Of a stretch of DNA of 64,000 nt, positions 24,021 through 35,372 are shown in pieces (the first letter of the stretch is position 1; each line of letters starts with the position of its first letter). Below the pieces are notes generated by a model. That model searched no databases and was not told where the DNA came from. It saw only the letters and a program-made list of their open reading frames with translations. Source of the stretch: Ophiodon elongatus. Lineage: Eukaryota; Chordata; Actinopteri; Perciformes; Hexagrammidae. The stretch lies in contig JACSYO010002007.1 in assembly GCA_016806645.1 (NCBI GenBank), positions 406,001 through 470,000 on the forward strand, given 5' to 3'. The translations under genes and the position numbers were made by a program.

Positions 24021-24158
24021 CCCTCTGGACGGCGAGGCGAGACGCAGAGCAGCGAGGCCCGACCCGGACTCAGACGGCATCCTCCGTTCGCATGCTGTCC
24101 GGCAGAACGGCGGCCTCCGACGCCGCAGGAAACTATCCAACAACTCCCCGTCAGCGAC
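24021..24158 (-). other. fgfr3: 5' UTR part of the fgfr3 signal-peptide exon
   Basis: On the minus strand a pyrimidine tract ending in AG (tttcttttcctccccag) stands immediately before base 24158. That gives an exon of 226 nt with 138 nt of leader ahead of the preferred ATG. The leader is GC-rich and contains a short upstream ORF and an upstream in-frame ATG. An acceptor here implies at least one more 5' non-coding exon, which is the usual FGFR gene structure. The acceptor is predicted from sequence only. Confidence 0.6.
24070..24093 (-). promoter_or_regulatory. Upstream ORF in the fgfr3 leader
   Basis: A complete seven-codon ORF plus TGA stop (M-R-T-E-D-A-V) lies 50 nt upstream of the preferred fgfr3 ATG, in a different frame. 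A second ATG, in frame with fgfr3, lies inside it at 24080. Such uORFs can reduce initiation downstream. That function is an inference. Confidence 0.45.
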
Positions 24159-24217
24159 CTGGGGAGGAAAAGAAACACAAAACCAACGAGGAGGAAATCA
24201 GTCAGAGCTGGATGATG

Positions 24218-24371
<154 letters not shown>

Positions 24372-24662
24372 CATCACCAGCTTTGGGCTCGGGTCAGACT
24401 GATGGACTAAGGCAGAACATGCAGCAATCAATTCTGGAACTCTGGAACTATGAAATATTCGACTGCAAATTGAACACAGCACGAAGGCAGGCCTCGGGCG
24501 CTGCACACACGCTACCATATTCTGACCTGACATTCCTCACAGATCTCAGGGATTACAGTGGAAATCCCTCTTTGCAGTTTGTCTCAGGAGCGTTTCTCAG
24601 AGCACCTGATCGTCATGGAAAGGCTGGAGAGGAGCTCTGATATTGGAACAGCTCAACAAACC

Positions 24663-24727
24663 TCACCCCCCCTCCTCCTCCCTTCCTCCCCTCCTCCTCC
24701 TCCTCCTCCTCCTCCTCCTCTCCTCCC
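24663..24727. repeat. (CTC)n triplet array
   Basis: C-rich, then about ten CTC units. Confidence 0.9.
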
Positions 24728-24906
24728 AGACTAGAATACAAGTTCATTAACCAGTTTGAGGAGGAAGACAAATCACATTATTTTCTGCTTGAGAAACTCC
24801 TCTGCGTGGGTTTAGCAACCGATTGACACGGAGTCACTAATCTTCCTGCCGGGTTGAGGAATGCCGACGTCTACAGTACAGTGGCCCAACGCGCCCAGAG
24901 GCTCGC

Positions 24907-24949
24907 AGGAGGAGGAGGAGGAGGAGGAGGAGGAGGAGGAGGAGGAGGG
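24907..24949. repeat. (GGA)14 triplet array
   Basis: Pure GGA units, opposite in strand to the CTC array 180 bp away. Confidence 0.93.
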
Positions 24950-25084
24950 AGTGTGACGGCTATACGGCGAGCGGTGGCGGCGGAGTGCTCCGCTCTCTGT
25001 TTGCTTAAGCAGGGAGAAGCTGGAATGCACTGAGGTTTGAGGAGAAAGCTGTGAGCGAGGTGCCCAGAAAAGCTACCCCCCACA

Positions 25085-25085
<1 letters not shown>

Positions 25086-25148
<63 letters not shown>
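25086..25148. repeat. (CA)n microsatellite
   Basis: About 31 CA units. Confidence 0.97.
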
Positions 25149-25149
<1 letters not shown>

Positions 25150-25298
25150 CACCAACTGTTAGCTTAAACTTTAGGGGCTCTGTCCAGCTTCAGAATAGCC
25201 TTGGCTGTGAGACCCCGACAAAAACAGACGCACAGGTTTGGCGAACACACACGCAAACATATCAGAGTGGGCTTTGCTTCTGCACACAGAGGTGTATT

Positions 25299-25300
<2 letters not shown>

Positions 25301-25342
<42 letters not shown>

Positions 25343-25354
25343 GCGCACACACAC
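25301..25354. repeat. (CA)n with GCGCGC interruption
   Basis: About 20 CA units, then GCGCG, then CA again. Confidence 0.95.
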
Positions 25355-26141
25355 AGAGTCCAGAGAGAGGTTGTGTTGTCTTAAGCCTTAACAGTACTGT
25401 TTTTCTTTCTCTCAGAGGACCTGTGACTCCTTGCTCAGCACAAACTGAAGCCGACTCTGCGAGGCTCTGTTTGCACATTATCACTCTCCAACACGGAACT
25501 AGGGGGGGGGGGGCTTCACAAGACACACATGACTAGGTAAAGCAGAAAGAGTCTAATCTAAACACTGTGCACCTATCGGGCTCCAGCCCGGGTGTCTCTG
25601 AGGCCACGCGACGCCTCCACGCTGAGGGAGCTGATTGCAGCTCGGCCGTCTTCTCTGATTTGTTTTTGTTTTCTCTGGCAGTGAGTCCGCGTGATAAAAA
25701 AATGAAAAGAAAATGAAAAAACCGCGGCTTCTTACAGCCTCTTGACTTGGAGTGAACCTCGTGGTTGGCGTCGGCGTGCAGATCTGTCGAGACAAGCAGC
25801 ACGCGGGGAGCCACCGGAGAACCACTTCTTTCTTACGATGGACTACTTCTTAAGTGACAGGTAAGTAGTTGAGACGACTTCGTGCACAAAGTGAATCCTT
25901 GAATTTTGAGGAGCAGCCAAGCGTTGCAACATGACTGATAGCATGCAACTGGAACCCGTTAAATCAGATATGCCCTCCCTTGACAAGACAGCAGCCTCAT
26001 ATCCTCCATTTGTTTTTTTGATATATTAAGTGATGCAACTCCACTAAGAAGTTTTTACACTTATGTGGACATGCTGATCATTGGAAATGACCTCTTCACA
26101 GACTCCACAGCCAAAAACACTTTGATTGCACTTAACAACCC

Positions 26142-26211
26142 CAAGAAGAGGAGAAGAAGAAGAAGAAGAAGAAGAAGAAGGAGGAGGAGGAGGAGGAGGA
26201 GGAGGAGGAGG
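26142..26211. repeat. (GAA)n(GGA)n compound triplet array
   Basis: About 12 GAA units followed by about 11 GGA units. Confidence 0.95.
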
Positions 26212-26669
26212 TATGGATCCTAAAAAGACCCGGCGAGGAGTTCAAAGCCTTCCGACGTATTTTCATGCGAATATTTTCTTAAAGCATGAAAGGGAAACAC
26301 AACCGGCGCGGTGAATAATACATGAACATTAATCATGCAGAGCTATCCTCACATTGTAATCGCTCGGAGGCAGAGAAGGGAACGCTTTAACCGGGGTTCA
26401 AATCCCTGTCATCCCCTCTGTGAGGATCAATGCGAGGCGGGTCACATGCTAGTCACACCTCTCCGGAGTGTTGGTAATCTTTAATTATTAAGCCGGAGAA
26501 TCAACAGCTGGGGACAGATCGAGGGGGGGGGGGGGATTAGAGGTTTGGGGGGGCACAAGTGCAAACAGCAGCCGGCTCGCGGAGACGAAGATAGATGGAC
26601 ACACAAGTGGGTGATCTTCCACATCAGTGCCTCCTTCTTCTTCTATTCCTGTCTCTCTGCTCCTCACCT

Positions 26670-26671
<2 letters not shown>

Positions 26672-26722
<51 letters not shown>
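26672..26722. repeat. Poly-C run of 51 bases
   Basis: 51 consecutive Cs on the plus strand, hence 51 Gs in the sense of the fgfr3 transcript. The length may be inexact because of sequencing or assembly limits. Confidence 0.9.
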
Positions 26723-27019
26723 TTTTCCAAACGCACCCTCGGGTGAGAGCCACTGACACATCGATCAGAGGGCTGTGGAGAGGAGCAGCCTGACCGACGG
26801 TGTAAAGGCCACACCTGTTAGTCTCTCCAGGAGAAACAGGTAGGGAGCAACAGAAAACAGGTTGCTCTATCAGGGAGCTCTCTTTGAGACCAGGCTGAAC
26901 ATTGCAGCAGATGCCATGGGAAATTAAAAAAGTTATAACGCTTAATGAGGTCGACATAAAGACTTTTAAACGCCTCAGACACATTATAAAGACCTTAAAG
27001 GGATTATTATAGTGGAGCT

Positions 27020-27037
27020 GGGGGGGGGGGGGGGGGG
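27020..27037. repeat. Poly-G run of 18 bases
   Basis: 18 consecutive Gs on the plus strand. Confidence 0.9.
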
Positions 27038-27094
27038 AAAACCATTAAAGGCTTTAGGGCCATGGTCAACTTTCTTTTGAATGTCACAGCGCAG

Positions 27095-27620
27095 TTAGAC
27101 TTCAAACGGAGTATAGGGAGGTTACGGTATGGAATTTGGAATATTAATCCCCATTGAGTATCAGTGACATATTCTAATTGCCAGGAGTCCTACAGAAACG
27201 CACGAGGCCAGATAAGGTCCCTGCTGCAGCGCATACAGCTTTTATTATTGGAATATTACAGTCAATTAGTGTGTGCACGAGACACACCGGCGTTTCTTCT
27301 CATAATTAGACAAGTTGGGGGCAAATTAATGCGCCATGCTCCTCTTTCATAAACAGGGCAGCAGAAACAAAGCGCCCAAAGTCTCTCAGGCGATGGAAAG
27401 AGGCAATCAGAGTCTCATTTGGAAGCGAGATACTTCTGAGGCGCCTCTGATGGAAAACGCCGCTCATTTCTCGGGTCAATAGATGCAATTAATTCGCAGC
27501 GAACGCCAAAACTATTATCACCCGCACGCTTGTTTTTACGCCTCCGACATTTAATAAATAGGCTGCAGCGCTCCCCAATCTCATCTCAGGCCCGCGGATG
27601 CTGTAATCCGGTCATTTTCT
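27095..27620. promoter_or_regulatory. Candidate enhancer-like block in fgfr3 intron 1
   Basis: About 525 bp free of repeats in a repeat-dense region, with many homeobox-type cores: atattaatcc, cagtcaattag, cataattag, caaattaatg, gcaattaattc. It has no useful reading frame. The motif density, complexity and position in the first intron fit a developmental enhancer, but conservation could not be tested. Confidence 0.3.
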
Positions 27621-28536
27621 CCGGTGATGGTTTTTGACATGGTGGGAGTCAGAGCTCGCCATCTGAATCCCATTGAAGCGCGCGCGTGTTTGAAGAGGAG
27701 GGGGGGAGGGGGTGGGGGGGTGACTGATCTGCTGCTGAGGGGAGAGAACCGCACAGTTCGTTCATTCCAAGGGAGGAGAGGAGGAGAGGAGGAGAGGAGG
27801 AGGAGGGGGGAGGAAGGGAAAAAAAAGAGAAAGTGATGCTTTCTGGAGAAACTTCAGAGATGATGAGAGGCGTCGGGGAGCGCGGCTCCGTGAACGCGGC
27901 TGATGTGTAATTCATAGTTCTGCTGCTCGCCGGAGAAGACGTCACCGTTGCAGTGGGGAGGAAAGGCGTGCTCGCCCTAACGAGTCCAGATTTCACTTTT
28001 TTTTGGGCACTGAACTCACGCACGAAACGCTTGACTGAGGATCAACGAGAACCCGAGACGCGTCTCATCCTCGACCTCATCCCGGTGGACAGGGGGACGT
28101 GGTGCGTAATGTCACAATTCATGCGTCTGCGTTGACACGTTTTGCCCTCATTCCAGGGATTGTCACTGTCGGTATTTCTTTCTTCTTTTTTTTTTTTAAA
28201 CGGACAGAATGAGGCACTCACTACGTTCAGGATGAAAATGATTTGAGCAAGTTGATTTCCAATGAAAATAAGGGAACGGGCTCAGCCAATTGCCAGTTTT
28301 GAGCTGGAAAAATATGTAATTTCCAGCCCCGCAGTGTGCGTAATGTCATAAATCTGGGCCACGCGCAGTTCAGCCAGCATGAACAAGCCAAGCAGCAGAG
28401 ACCTGTGCGCGCCTTCTCCCGCAACCAAGATGGAATTACGCGCAGAAAGGAGTCCCTTTTTACTCCGCTGACAGCGGATTGCGCACAGGTCCTCTATGCG
28501 GCACCTGCGCTGTGGAGCGGCCGCGGGGCCGGTCCT

Positions 28537-28578
28537 GCGGATCCGGTCCCGCAGATCCGGTCCCGCGGATCCGCGCTG
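28537..28578. repeat. 14-bp GC-rich tandem repeat, three copies
   Basis: Copies of gcggatccggtccc at 28537, 28551 and 28565; the third is diverged. Confidence 0.85.
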
Positions 28579-28767
28579 CGCAGACACAACACGGCTCCTT
28601 GACACCGAGAGACTGGACAGCTCAACCTGTCTGATTCACATCTACAAGGAAGTGGAGCTATTCCTCTCACACCTCAGAGGCTGCAAAGAGCCGTCTGTGT
28701 CTACTCATAATCATAATATTAAGTACTATAGTAATCATAATAATAAGCATAATAATAAGCTACTTAC

Positions 28768-29300
28768 CAAAAATATCCCGTTTTGACAGCAAATCGCAGC
28801 CTTTCAGATGTCACCAATCATTCAGGAGAAGTAAAACAGCCATTATTCTACTTTAAACTTCATAAAAAACCCACAAAACTACTTTAAAATCCGTAAGTCC
28901 TCGCGCTTCGGGGAGCGGTTTGGCGACAGTCGAGAGGGGAAAAGTCCGAGATGCCCGTCACAAGTTCACAGCGAGAGTCCTCGGGCTCGCGCTCCGCCGC
29001 TGAGAAAGACAACTTCTCCACTTAAATCCCGGTTCGCACCGCGCGCTGCTGTCCAAAGTGTCCAAAGCTCCAGGAGCGGCTCATCCCGCGGTGCACGCGG
29101 CGCGGTGGCGGCGGAGGAGGAGGACGCGGCACTGGACGCACGGAACGCGGCTGCTCGCTCGTCTCCAGCGCGGATACCAGTCGGTGTGCTTCGTCGCCTC
29201 GGATCAACCAACTCGGACTGGTGGCTCTCCTCCGCTGGCTGCCTGTGAAGTAGCAGCTGCGCGGGGCTGCTGCCGTCAAGAGACACCGGCTGCGGAGACG
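28768..29300 (-). other. Candidate non-coding exon 1 of fgfr3
   Basis: A CpG-dense segment (roughly 28900-29300) stands upstream of the signal-peptide exon in transcript sense, and the first good minus-strand donor after it is G/gtaagtag at 28768-28762. A non-coding first exon is expected because the next exon has an acceptor in its leader. Exact ends cannot be fixed without cDNA, and a shorter exon or other donor is possible. Confidence 0.3.
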
Positions 29301-29420
29301 GGAGGACTTCCTGTCTGTCCCTTCAAAATAAAATGTGAGCCGACCAACCAGTGACGCAATGCTTCCCTGGACGCTCGAGGAGGAGCGGAATAATACGAGC
29401 TGTTTGAAGCGCAGTGAGCA
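29290..29420 (-). promoter_or_regulatory. Candidate fgfr3 core promoter
   Basis: In minus-strand sense a TATA-like attttattttg at about 29323-29335 precedes an ETS-type aggaagt and then the CpG-rich segment. The spacing would put transcription start near 29300. This is inferred from composition and position only. Confidence 0.3.
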
Positions 29421-32182
29421 GAACTACCTTTTCACAGCTTTCCACCTGAGAGGATGTGTTGCGTCTTGTAAAGGTTTCCTTGGTTTAAAGAGGTTGAGTC
29501 GTTTTCAAATAAGAAATAATCAAGTTAGATAAACGACCAGTGCTTCCAAAAAAACATCTTTAATCCATCTGTTGATTTTTTTCTTATATAATATTTTCTT
29601 TAGTTATCTTAATCCTCTCCAGTTGTATCAACCGATTCCATATTTTTTTATGTAACTGGTATCGATATATTTAATATTTTATACATATTTATTTATTTAT
29701 TATTAATTTTACTAATTTTACTGGATAAAAAAAAGAGTTTCTCTGCATTCTGTTGTTTTAAAATATGCTGGATATAATGTAAAATACGAAACGTAATGAT
29801 TGTCTGAGTAAATAAAACAATTCGGATTATTCGGATGAAGCTATCAAATGAATCACAATCTGCCACGCAGCTATACAGAACATACTTTTACTTTGAAGGG
29901 GTCACGTTGGTTTTCATCGTGTGTGTGTTTGTGCACGTGAGTGGATGTGTGTGTGTGTGTGTGCGTGGGTTGCAGATTGACGCTCCGCTCCTCGCCTCTC
30001 CAGTCCCACCGCGGTCCGGGATGCTGCCTCTGCGCACCGCCGGTGAGAGGAGGGGGGGGGGGAGGTGAGGAGGGGGGGGGGTCTGATTTCGGCGCGCCGC
30101 TCCTCCGGGGCCGCTGGAGGCAGCAAGAGACGCTCCCAAGGCGCCTCCTGCACACTGCACCTCCTTTACTCCTTTACTCCAGCTGAGGACGGCTCGATGG
30201 AGCGAGGCGTCGCAGCAATCCAAAGCTGCTGTTTGAGCCCTAAAAACATCCCGGAAGGCCTCACAGGCGGTGGTGGCCCAACGTGGGGGTTTGGGAACCA
30301 CAAAGGGACGCGAGGGGACTCTAGGTGGTCCTTTGGGGGGAAAACAGAGATAAACTCTAAATGTCACTCTCTTGAGTTTAATGCAGCGACCGGACGTCTA
30401 GTTATTGTTGCCGGAGAACTCACATGTCTTTGTATTTGTCTCCAGTGGCTCCATTAAGGGATAAAGTGCTGAAAGAAATCAGGGGGCCCTGCGCTGCACA
30501 GGGGCCCTGAACACATCACGGATTACAGATCATTGTCATGCCCCCGATCGCCCTGAAACAACTCAAATAAGTGACCGAAAACTTGATTTTTTTCTTTTTA
30601 ATCGGGATGTTCTGGATTCGACAAAATGTAGAAATCTCTCTCTGTCAAATAATTTGTCCGGTTAGAGTTTCATGCACAACAACAGGGGAAATCCTGGAGA
30701 CTGAACTTTAACTTTCAACACATCTGAATGACATAAATGAGCTAACGGAGTTCAGAAAAAAGACTCAGTTTCGTAATCAGGTTATCTGATTTGTACATAT
30801 GCAGCCATTTTGTTATTCTAGTGCCTCACTTAACGTCTTGCAGTGATTAAAGTCACTCTTTTCCTAAACGCTACGACCCTTCCTCCGTTCTATTGCTGTG
30901 GTGCTGTAAACGCTCACCGCTGTTAACTGTTACATGCTAAACACTGTTTAAGTTGTGCCATTTGTTTTTTTGCTCCCAGACTTAATTGCCTCTCAGTCGT
31001 TAACCGACTGCGATCCAATGTTTGAGCAGTGGGCCCTGAAGTGTGCCGAGTGAAGGGTAAATGGCCATCAGCCACCCGTTTGCTCTGCCTCTGGGCTAAC
31101 GACCGCCGTCAGGACAAGACGACAATCGTATCTTAAACTGCGTTTTGAGAAGGCGACTTTATGACGCCGTAAAGCGGAGTGGCCCCCCCTCCCTCCCCCC
31201 CCGCCAAAGGAGGAGGCCGGGCGGAGTGTGCCGTCGGCCCCTCTTCACCGTGGGCCGCGACAGTCCGCGTCGACGCGTCGTAAATAACAGGAAACAGGCG
31301 GGAGGATCGCCAGGCGGATGGATTTCATCGCTTCATATCATTGTAAATGTATTATCTTTGGATTCCAGACGAAACAGGTATACGTCACGTTGGGTTGTGG
31401 GAGCTTGCGATGGCTTTTAGAGACTAAAAGCTACAAAGCGATTAGGTGTAATCACACCGCTCTCATTTGAGTGTCTTTCTGAAGCCTGAAGAGGAAGAGG
31501 TTCAAATTGTTCGGTATTTCACGCAAAAAAAAAGTCTGAAAATGAAATCTAATTCTGGTTTTAGATGCTCTGATTTCCTACCCAGGGTGATCGTCATGCC
31601 AACCCATGATGGAGACAGTGTGCGTGATGAAGATTGTGTTAATTTGAAGGCTGACGTGATGCTTCCCCCCGGAGTCATCAGCACTCGGACGTCGACCTGA
31701 ATGATATTTGCGAGATGTAAAATGATGATAACAGCAATTTCCATATTTCCTGAAAATCATGTGACATATAAACATGTTAGTTCCCTCCTTTCTCGCCTCT
31801 GTCCCTTTTTATCCGGGCTTCAATCTAATTACACTTAAAAAATGTTCTTTGGTTGCATTTGAAAAAAAAAAAAGAAAAAAAATAGACTCCACAAATTTGG
31901 CATTAATGGCTTAAAACTGGATGATATTGACATTAAACTTTAAACAAAAAAATTTAAAGCACTTTAAAAAGTACTCAGCCGCCTTGGGAATCGTCATGTT
32001 TATTGTTTTACAGCGTCGACTCAAAGTAGATTAAATGTGTGTTTGACACCGAACAAAAGAACCAACGTGACCTGAATCCATTAAATATATAAAACAAATG
32101 TTTAATAAGACAACTAAATCATCAGCGGGGCAGCCAAGCTCCAAAAGTGCTGAATCCTTCTCTTTCCGCAAACTCATGGCAA

Positions 32183-32193
32183 CCCCCCCCCCC

Positions 32194-32221
<28 letters not shown>
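32183..32221. repeat. Compound C run and (CA)n
   Basis: About 12 Cs followed by about 14 CA units. Confidence 0.93.
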
Positions 32222-32225
<4 letters not shown>

Positions 32226-32513
32226 ATAATGCTTCAGTGCTCATGGGAAAAGTCAAAAGGGAGAAACAACAAGCCGTTCTCATTAAAGTCAGTGAGGAAG
32301 AGGAGAGCGGGCCGATGGTGAAGGCCGGGCTCCGCGACCTTTTGGACTACAGTGCTCCGTGAGAAAACGTCGGTGGGGGGGGGAGAAGGGAGAGGGGGTG
32401 GGGGGGGGGATGGGACAAAAGCCAGCCGGTTCAAGAGGAGAGGTCATACAGATGGTGAGAATGCTCAGTCAGACAGCTCCAGTACTGATGGGCAAACTGA
32501 CCAGATGACCTCT

Positions 32514-32514
<1 letters not shown>

Positions 32515-32571
<57 letters not shown>

Positions 32572-32589
32572 ACACACACATACACACAC
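32515..32589. repeat. (CA)n microsatellite with TA interruptions
   Basis: About 37 CA units including two CATA steps near the end. Confidence 0.96.
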
Positions 32590-32671
32590 CTCGGCTCTCC
32601 ACCACTGCTCATGTTAGTAGGAAAAACAAAACTCCTCTTTGCACACCCCCGAAACACCCTAACTTCTCATG

Positions 32672-32672
<1 letters not shown>

Positions 32673-32716
<44 letters not shown>

Positions 32717-32719
32717 ACA
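32673..32719. repeat. (CA)n microsatellite
   Basis: About 23 CA units with CG interruptions at the end. Confidence 0.96.
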
Positions 32720-34205
32720 AACTCCACTTACATTCCTCACCCTCCCCTCCCCCCCCAGCCCTCCAGGGAACAGATCAGCAGGAGATGAAAGGTGAGGCCT
32801 TTTCATTTAAAATGGAGTTAAAAATTAAACAACAACAAGAAAGCCTCAGAGGTCCGTTTGATTAGTTTGAGGCTGCGATGTTGAAGAGGGGGGTGGGGGG
32901 GGTGGGGGGGGGTGCATGTCTTCACCGATAACCCTGAGGAGCCGGTGGCGTTCTCTTTGGGCCCGGTGTGCGTTGCCTGGTGTGCGTTGCCCGTGTGGGG
33001 AGCGACAACCGATCGACTCGCAGCGTCTTTTGTCCGGAAGAGGAGGACAAAAGCAGCCGGACTAATCATTAACACGAGGGACTGTGGCAAGGACGCAGCA
33101 CGGGGAACACAAGGGAGGGGAGTCGATCAGCGAAGGCCACTAAACCCGGGTGGACGAGCTAATTTTCGCCCCTTTTTCCAGCGCCATGCTAAGTGAAGCG
33201 CATTTAAGTGATTTATATAATAAAATCAGCAAGGATTTGGACAATTATCATAATTTACTAACGTACTAAACACAAAATGCTTTCCTCAAAGCCACAAGAC
33301 TCCAGTCAGACAACAGTAATTTAACCTCGCTGATTATCAAAACACAATTCATTCAAACTCAGACAGACGTAAAATAAAGCTCATCAAAACCTTTGTTGGT
33401 CTTTCCACTGTTTCAACAATCACCAACTCTGGTTTGAGACTTTCACTTATTTTTTAGCATGTTTTCCCGTGTTTAAAAAAACCTGCATATATGCGCTCAT
33501 TTTGGTGGTAAAAGGGTTTTAATGAGTCGTTCCTAACTAAGATAATTCTTTTTTAATCTATTTCTGATATTAAAGAAAAAGCAAGTAGACACTTTTTTGA
33601 ATTTTTAGGAGCCACAAAATGAAAAGATTGGGAACCACTGCTTTATGCAAAAGTGGAAAACACCCTTTTTGTTTTTCAAGCAAGTTATAAAATGTGCCAA
33701 ATGCAGTAAGAATATGTAGAGTCGAATTGTTTTATGAATTTTACAAAAATAAGTGCCAGTATCTCCAAAGCGTCCACTCCCACCATTCCACATCAATTCT
33801 TTGAAGCAACTTTTTTATACGTGAAATTTGACGGCGTGAAACCGCTAACATGAAAAAAAAACCTCCCCAACAATGTACTCGTTGGCTTCCCGTTCCTTCA
33901 GAGGTGAGAACCGGCACGACAGCTCTCGAGTGGACAACCGCGCAAAACGCCTTGCGATCGAATCGGCTGTTTCAGGGAAATCTTGTCGAGTAGTTTGTGT
34001 TTGTGCAGATGTTCCAGCTGTGGAGAGAGAACGTTCTGTACTTCAGAACGTAGCCATCTGCACGCACTCACGAACAGGCGTTTGATGTGTGCGACGACAA
34101 CCTCGGAGCACAAGGAGACGCGTCGATGAAGTGAGAGTGTGTTGCGTGCGGCGACTCCCGTGTAACCAAGAGAAAAAAAACCCTGAAATGAGATCACGCT
34201 CTGCT

Positions 34206-34260
34206 GTGGCTCGGCCGTGGCTCGGCCGTGGCTCGGCCATGGCTCGTCCGTGGCTCGGCG
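34206..34260 (+). repeat. 11-bp tandem repeat (gtggctcggcc), five copies
   Basis: Five units, three identical and two with single or double changes. Confidence 0.9.
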
Positions 34261-35089
34261 GGGGTTCCAGCACAATGTTTGTGCTCGTCTCTCTCTCTGT
34301 CTCCGCTGGGATAGTAATGGCCCCGGTAATGGCAGTCCTTTCTTGGAGGAGAGTGTATTAAGACAGGCAGCCCAGTCCGCCTTGTTGGGCACAGTCGCTC
34401 CCATTACACCTGAAAAAGGGTCCGCCGAGCCGCGAGTCATTTTCCCTCGGTGGCTCGATGTCCCCCCCCGCCCCCCGCTGTGAGAGAAGGAGGGAGTGTT
34501 GACGCTTTGACAGCTTGACTCTGTAGATGTTCTTCTCAGGGACGAACACCCAGGAGCTCGATCACTCGGGCACGACTGGATCTCGGGGTAAGACAGAGGT
34601 CCCTCTGAGGGGACGGTGGTCTCCTGCAGCCAGGGGGACTCTAACCGTGTAACGAGAGACGGTGAGATATCAGACCAGCTCTACATGAAGATCGGATCGG
34701 GTAGCGGAAACCAGTCCTGAATGGAGATTCATAAGAAACTTGCCTTTTTGATTGATTGATCACTTGTCAAAACAAACTTTGGACCCACTGGGCCTCCATC
34801 CACATCCTCATTAGAGTTTGAGGAGCTGCTTCGGATGCACGTTTCACCCCAAATTACTCCCCATGTTTTTCTCTCAGGCCTCCAGGATGAACAGAGAATC
34901 AAAGAAAAATCGGAGAAAAGTCTTGGTGAATTGAAGTAAATGGAGGCCGCGTTTAGAAACAGAAAAACTACATTAAAGCATCCGTTTGCAAACTCTAATA
35001 ATAATCCAGGTCTCGTTAATCCAGTCATATACGCTCAGTAATTCACAAACAACTGCTGGTTTTAAATCTGAAGACTCGGCTCCTCCTCC

Positions 35090-35372
35090 CTCCCTTCTCA
35101 TCGGGTCCTAGCTCGTCCGTGGTTTCCCTTCAAATTTGTATCTCTAAATTTTGTCAATAATATTTTATTTCTTTAGGTCTTGAAGTATTTTGTCTTTAAT
35201 TTTAATCATCCTATTATGACCCCATTCATCACATAGTTCTTTTGTGTCAATTGTTTAGTTTTAACGTTATATTATAATAATGTTTTCACCCTGGATGTTG
35301 AGCACCTTGAGATTTCGCTTTGGTGAGCTGTATAAATTGTATTCATTATCATCATTATTATTATTTCTTTTT
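35090..35372 (+). mobile_element. LINE 3'-tail-like fragment
   Basis: The end reads gttgagcaccttgagatttc, then gctgtataaattgtattcat, then an ATT-type tail. This resembles the 3' end of L2-clade LINEs (agcactttgag ... gctatataaat plus a simple tail). No reverse transcriptase sequence remains; only the tail is recognised. Confidence 0.45.

Noticed and set aside
24020..24143. Extension of the fgfr3 reading frame upstream to 24143
   Set aside because: The codon at 24143 is TTG, not ATG, so it is not a plausible eukaryotic start; the first in-frame ATG in the exon is at 24080.
28966..29286. Arg/Pro/Ser-rich ORFs on both strands near the putative promoter
   Set aside because: They are typical of GC-rich DNA with few stop codons and match no family I recognise.
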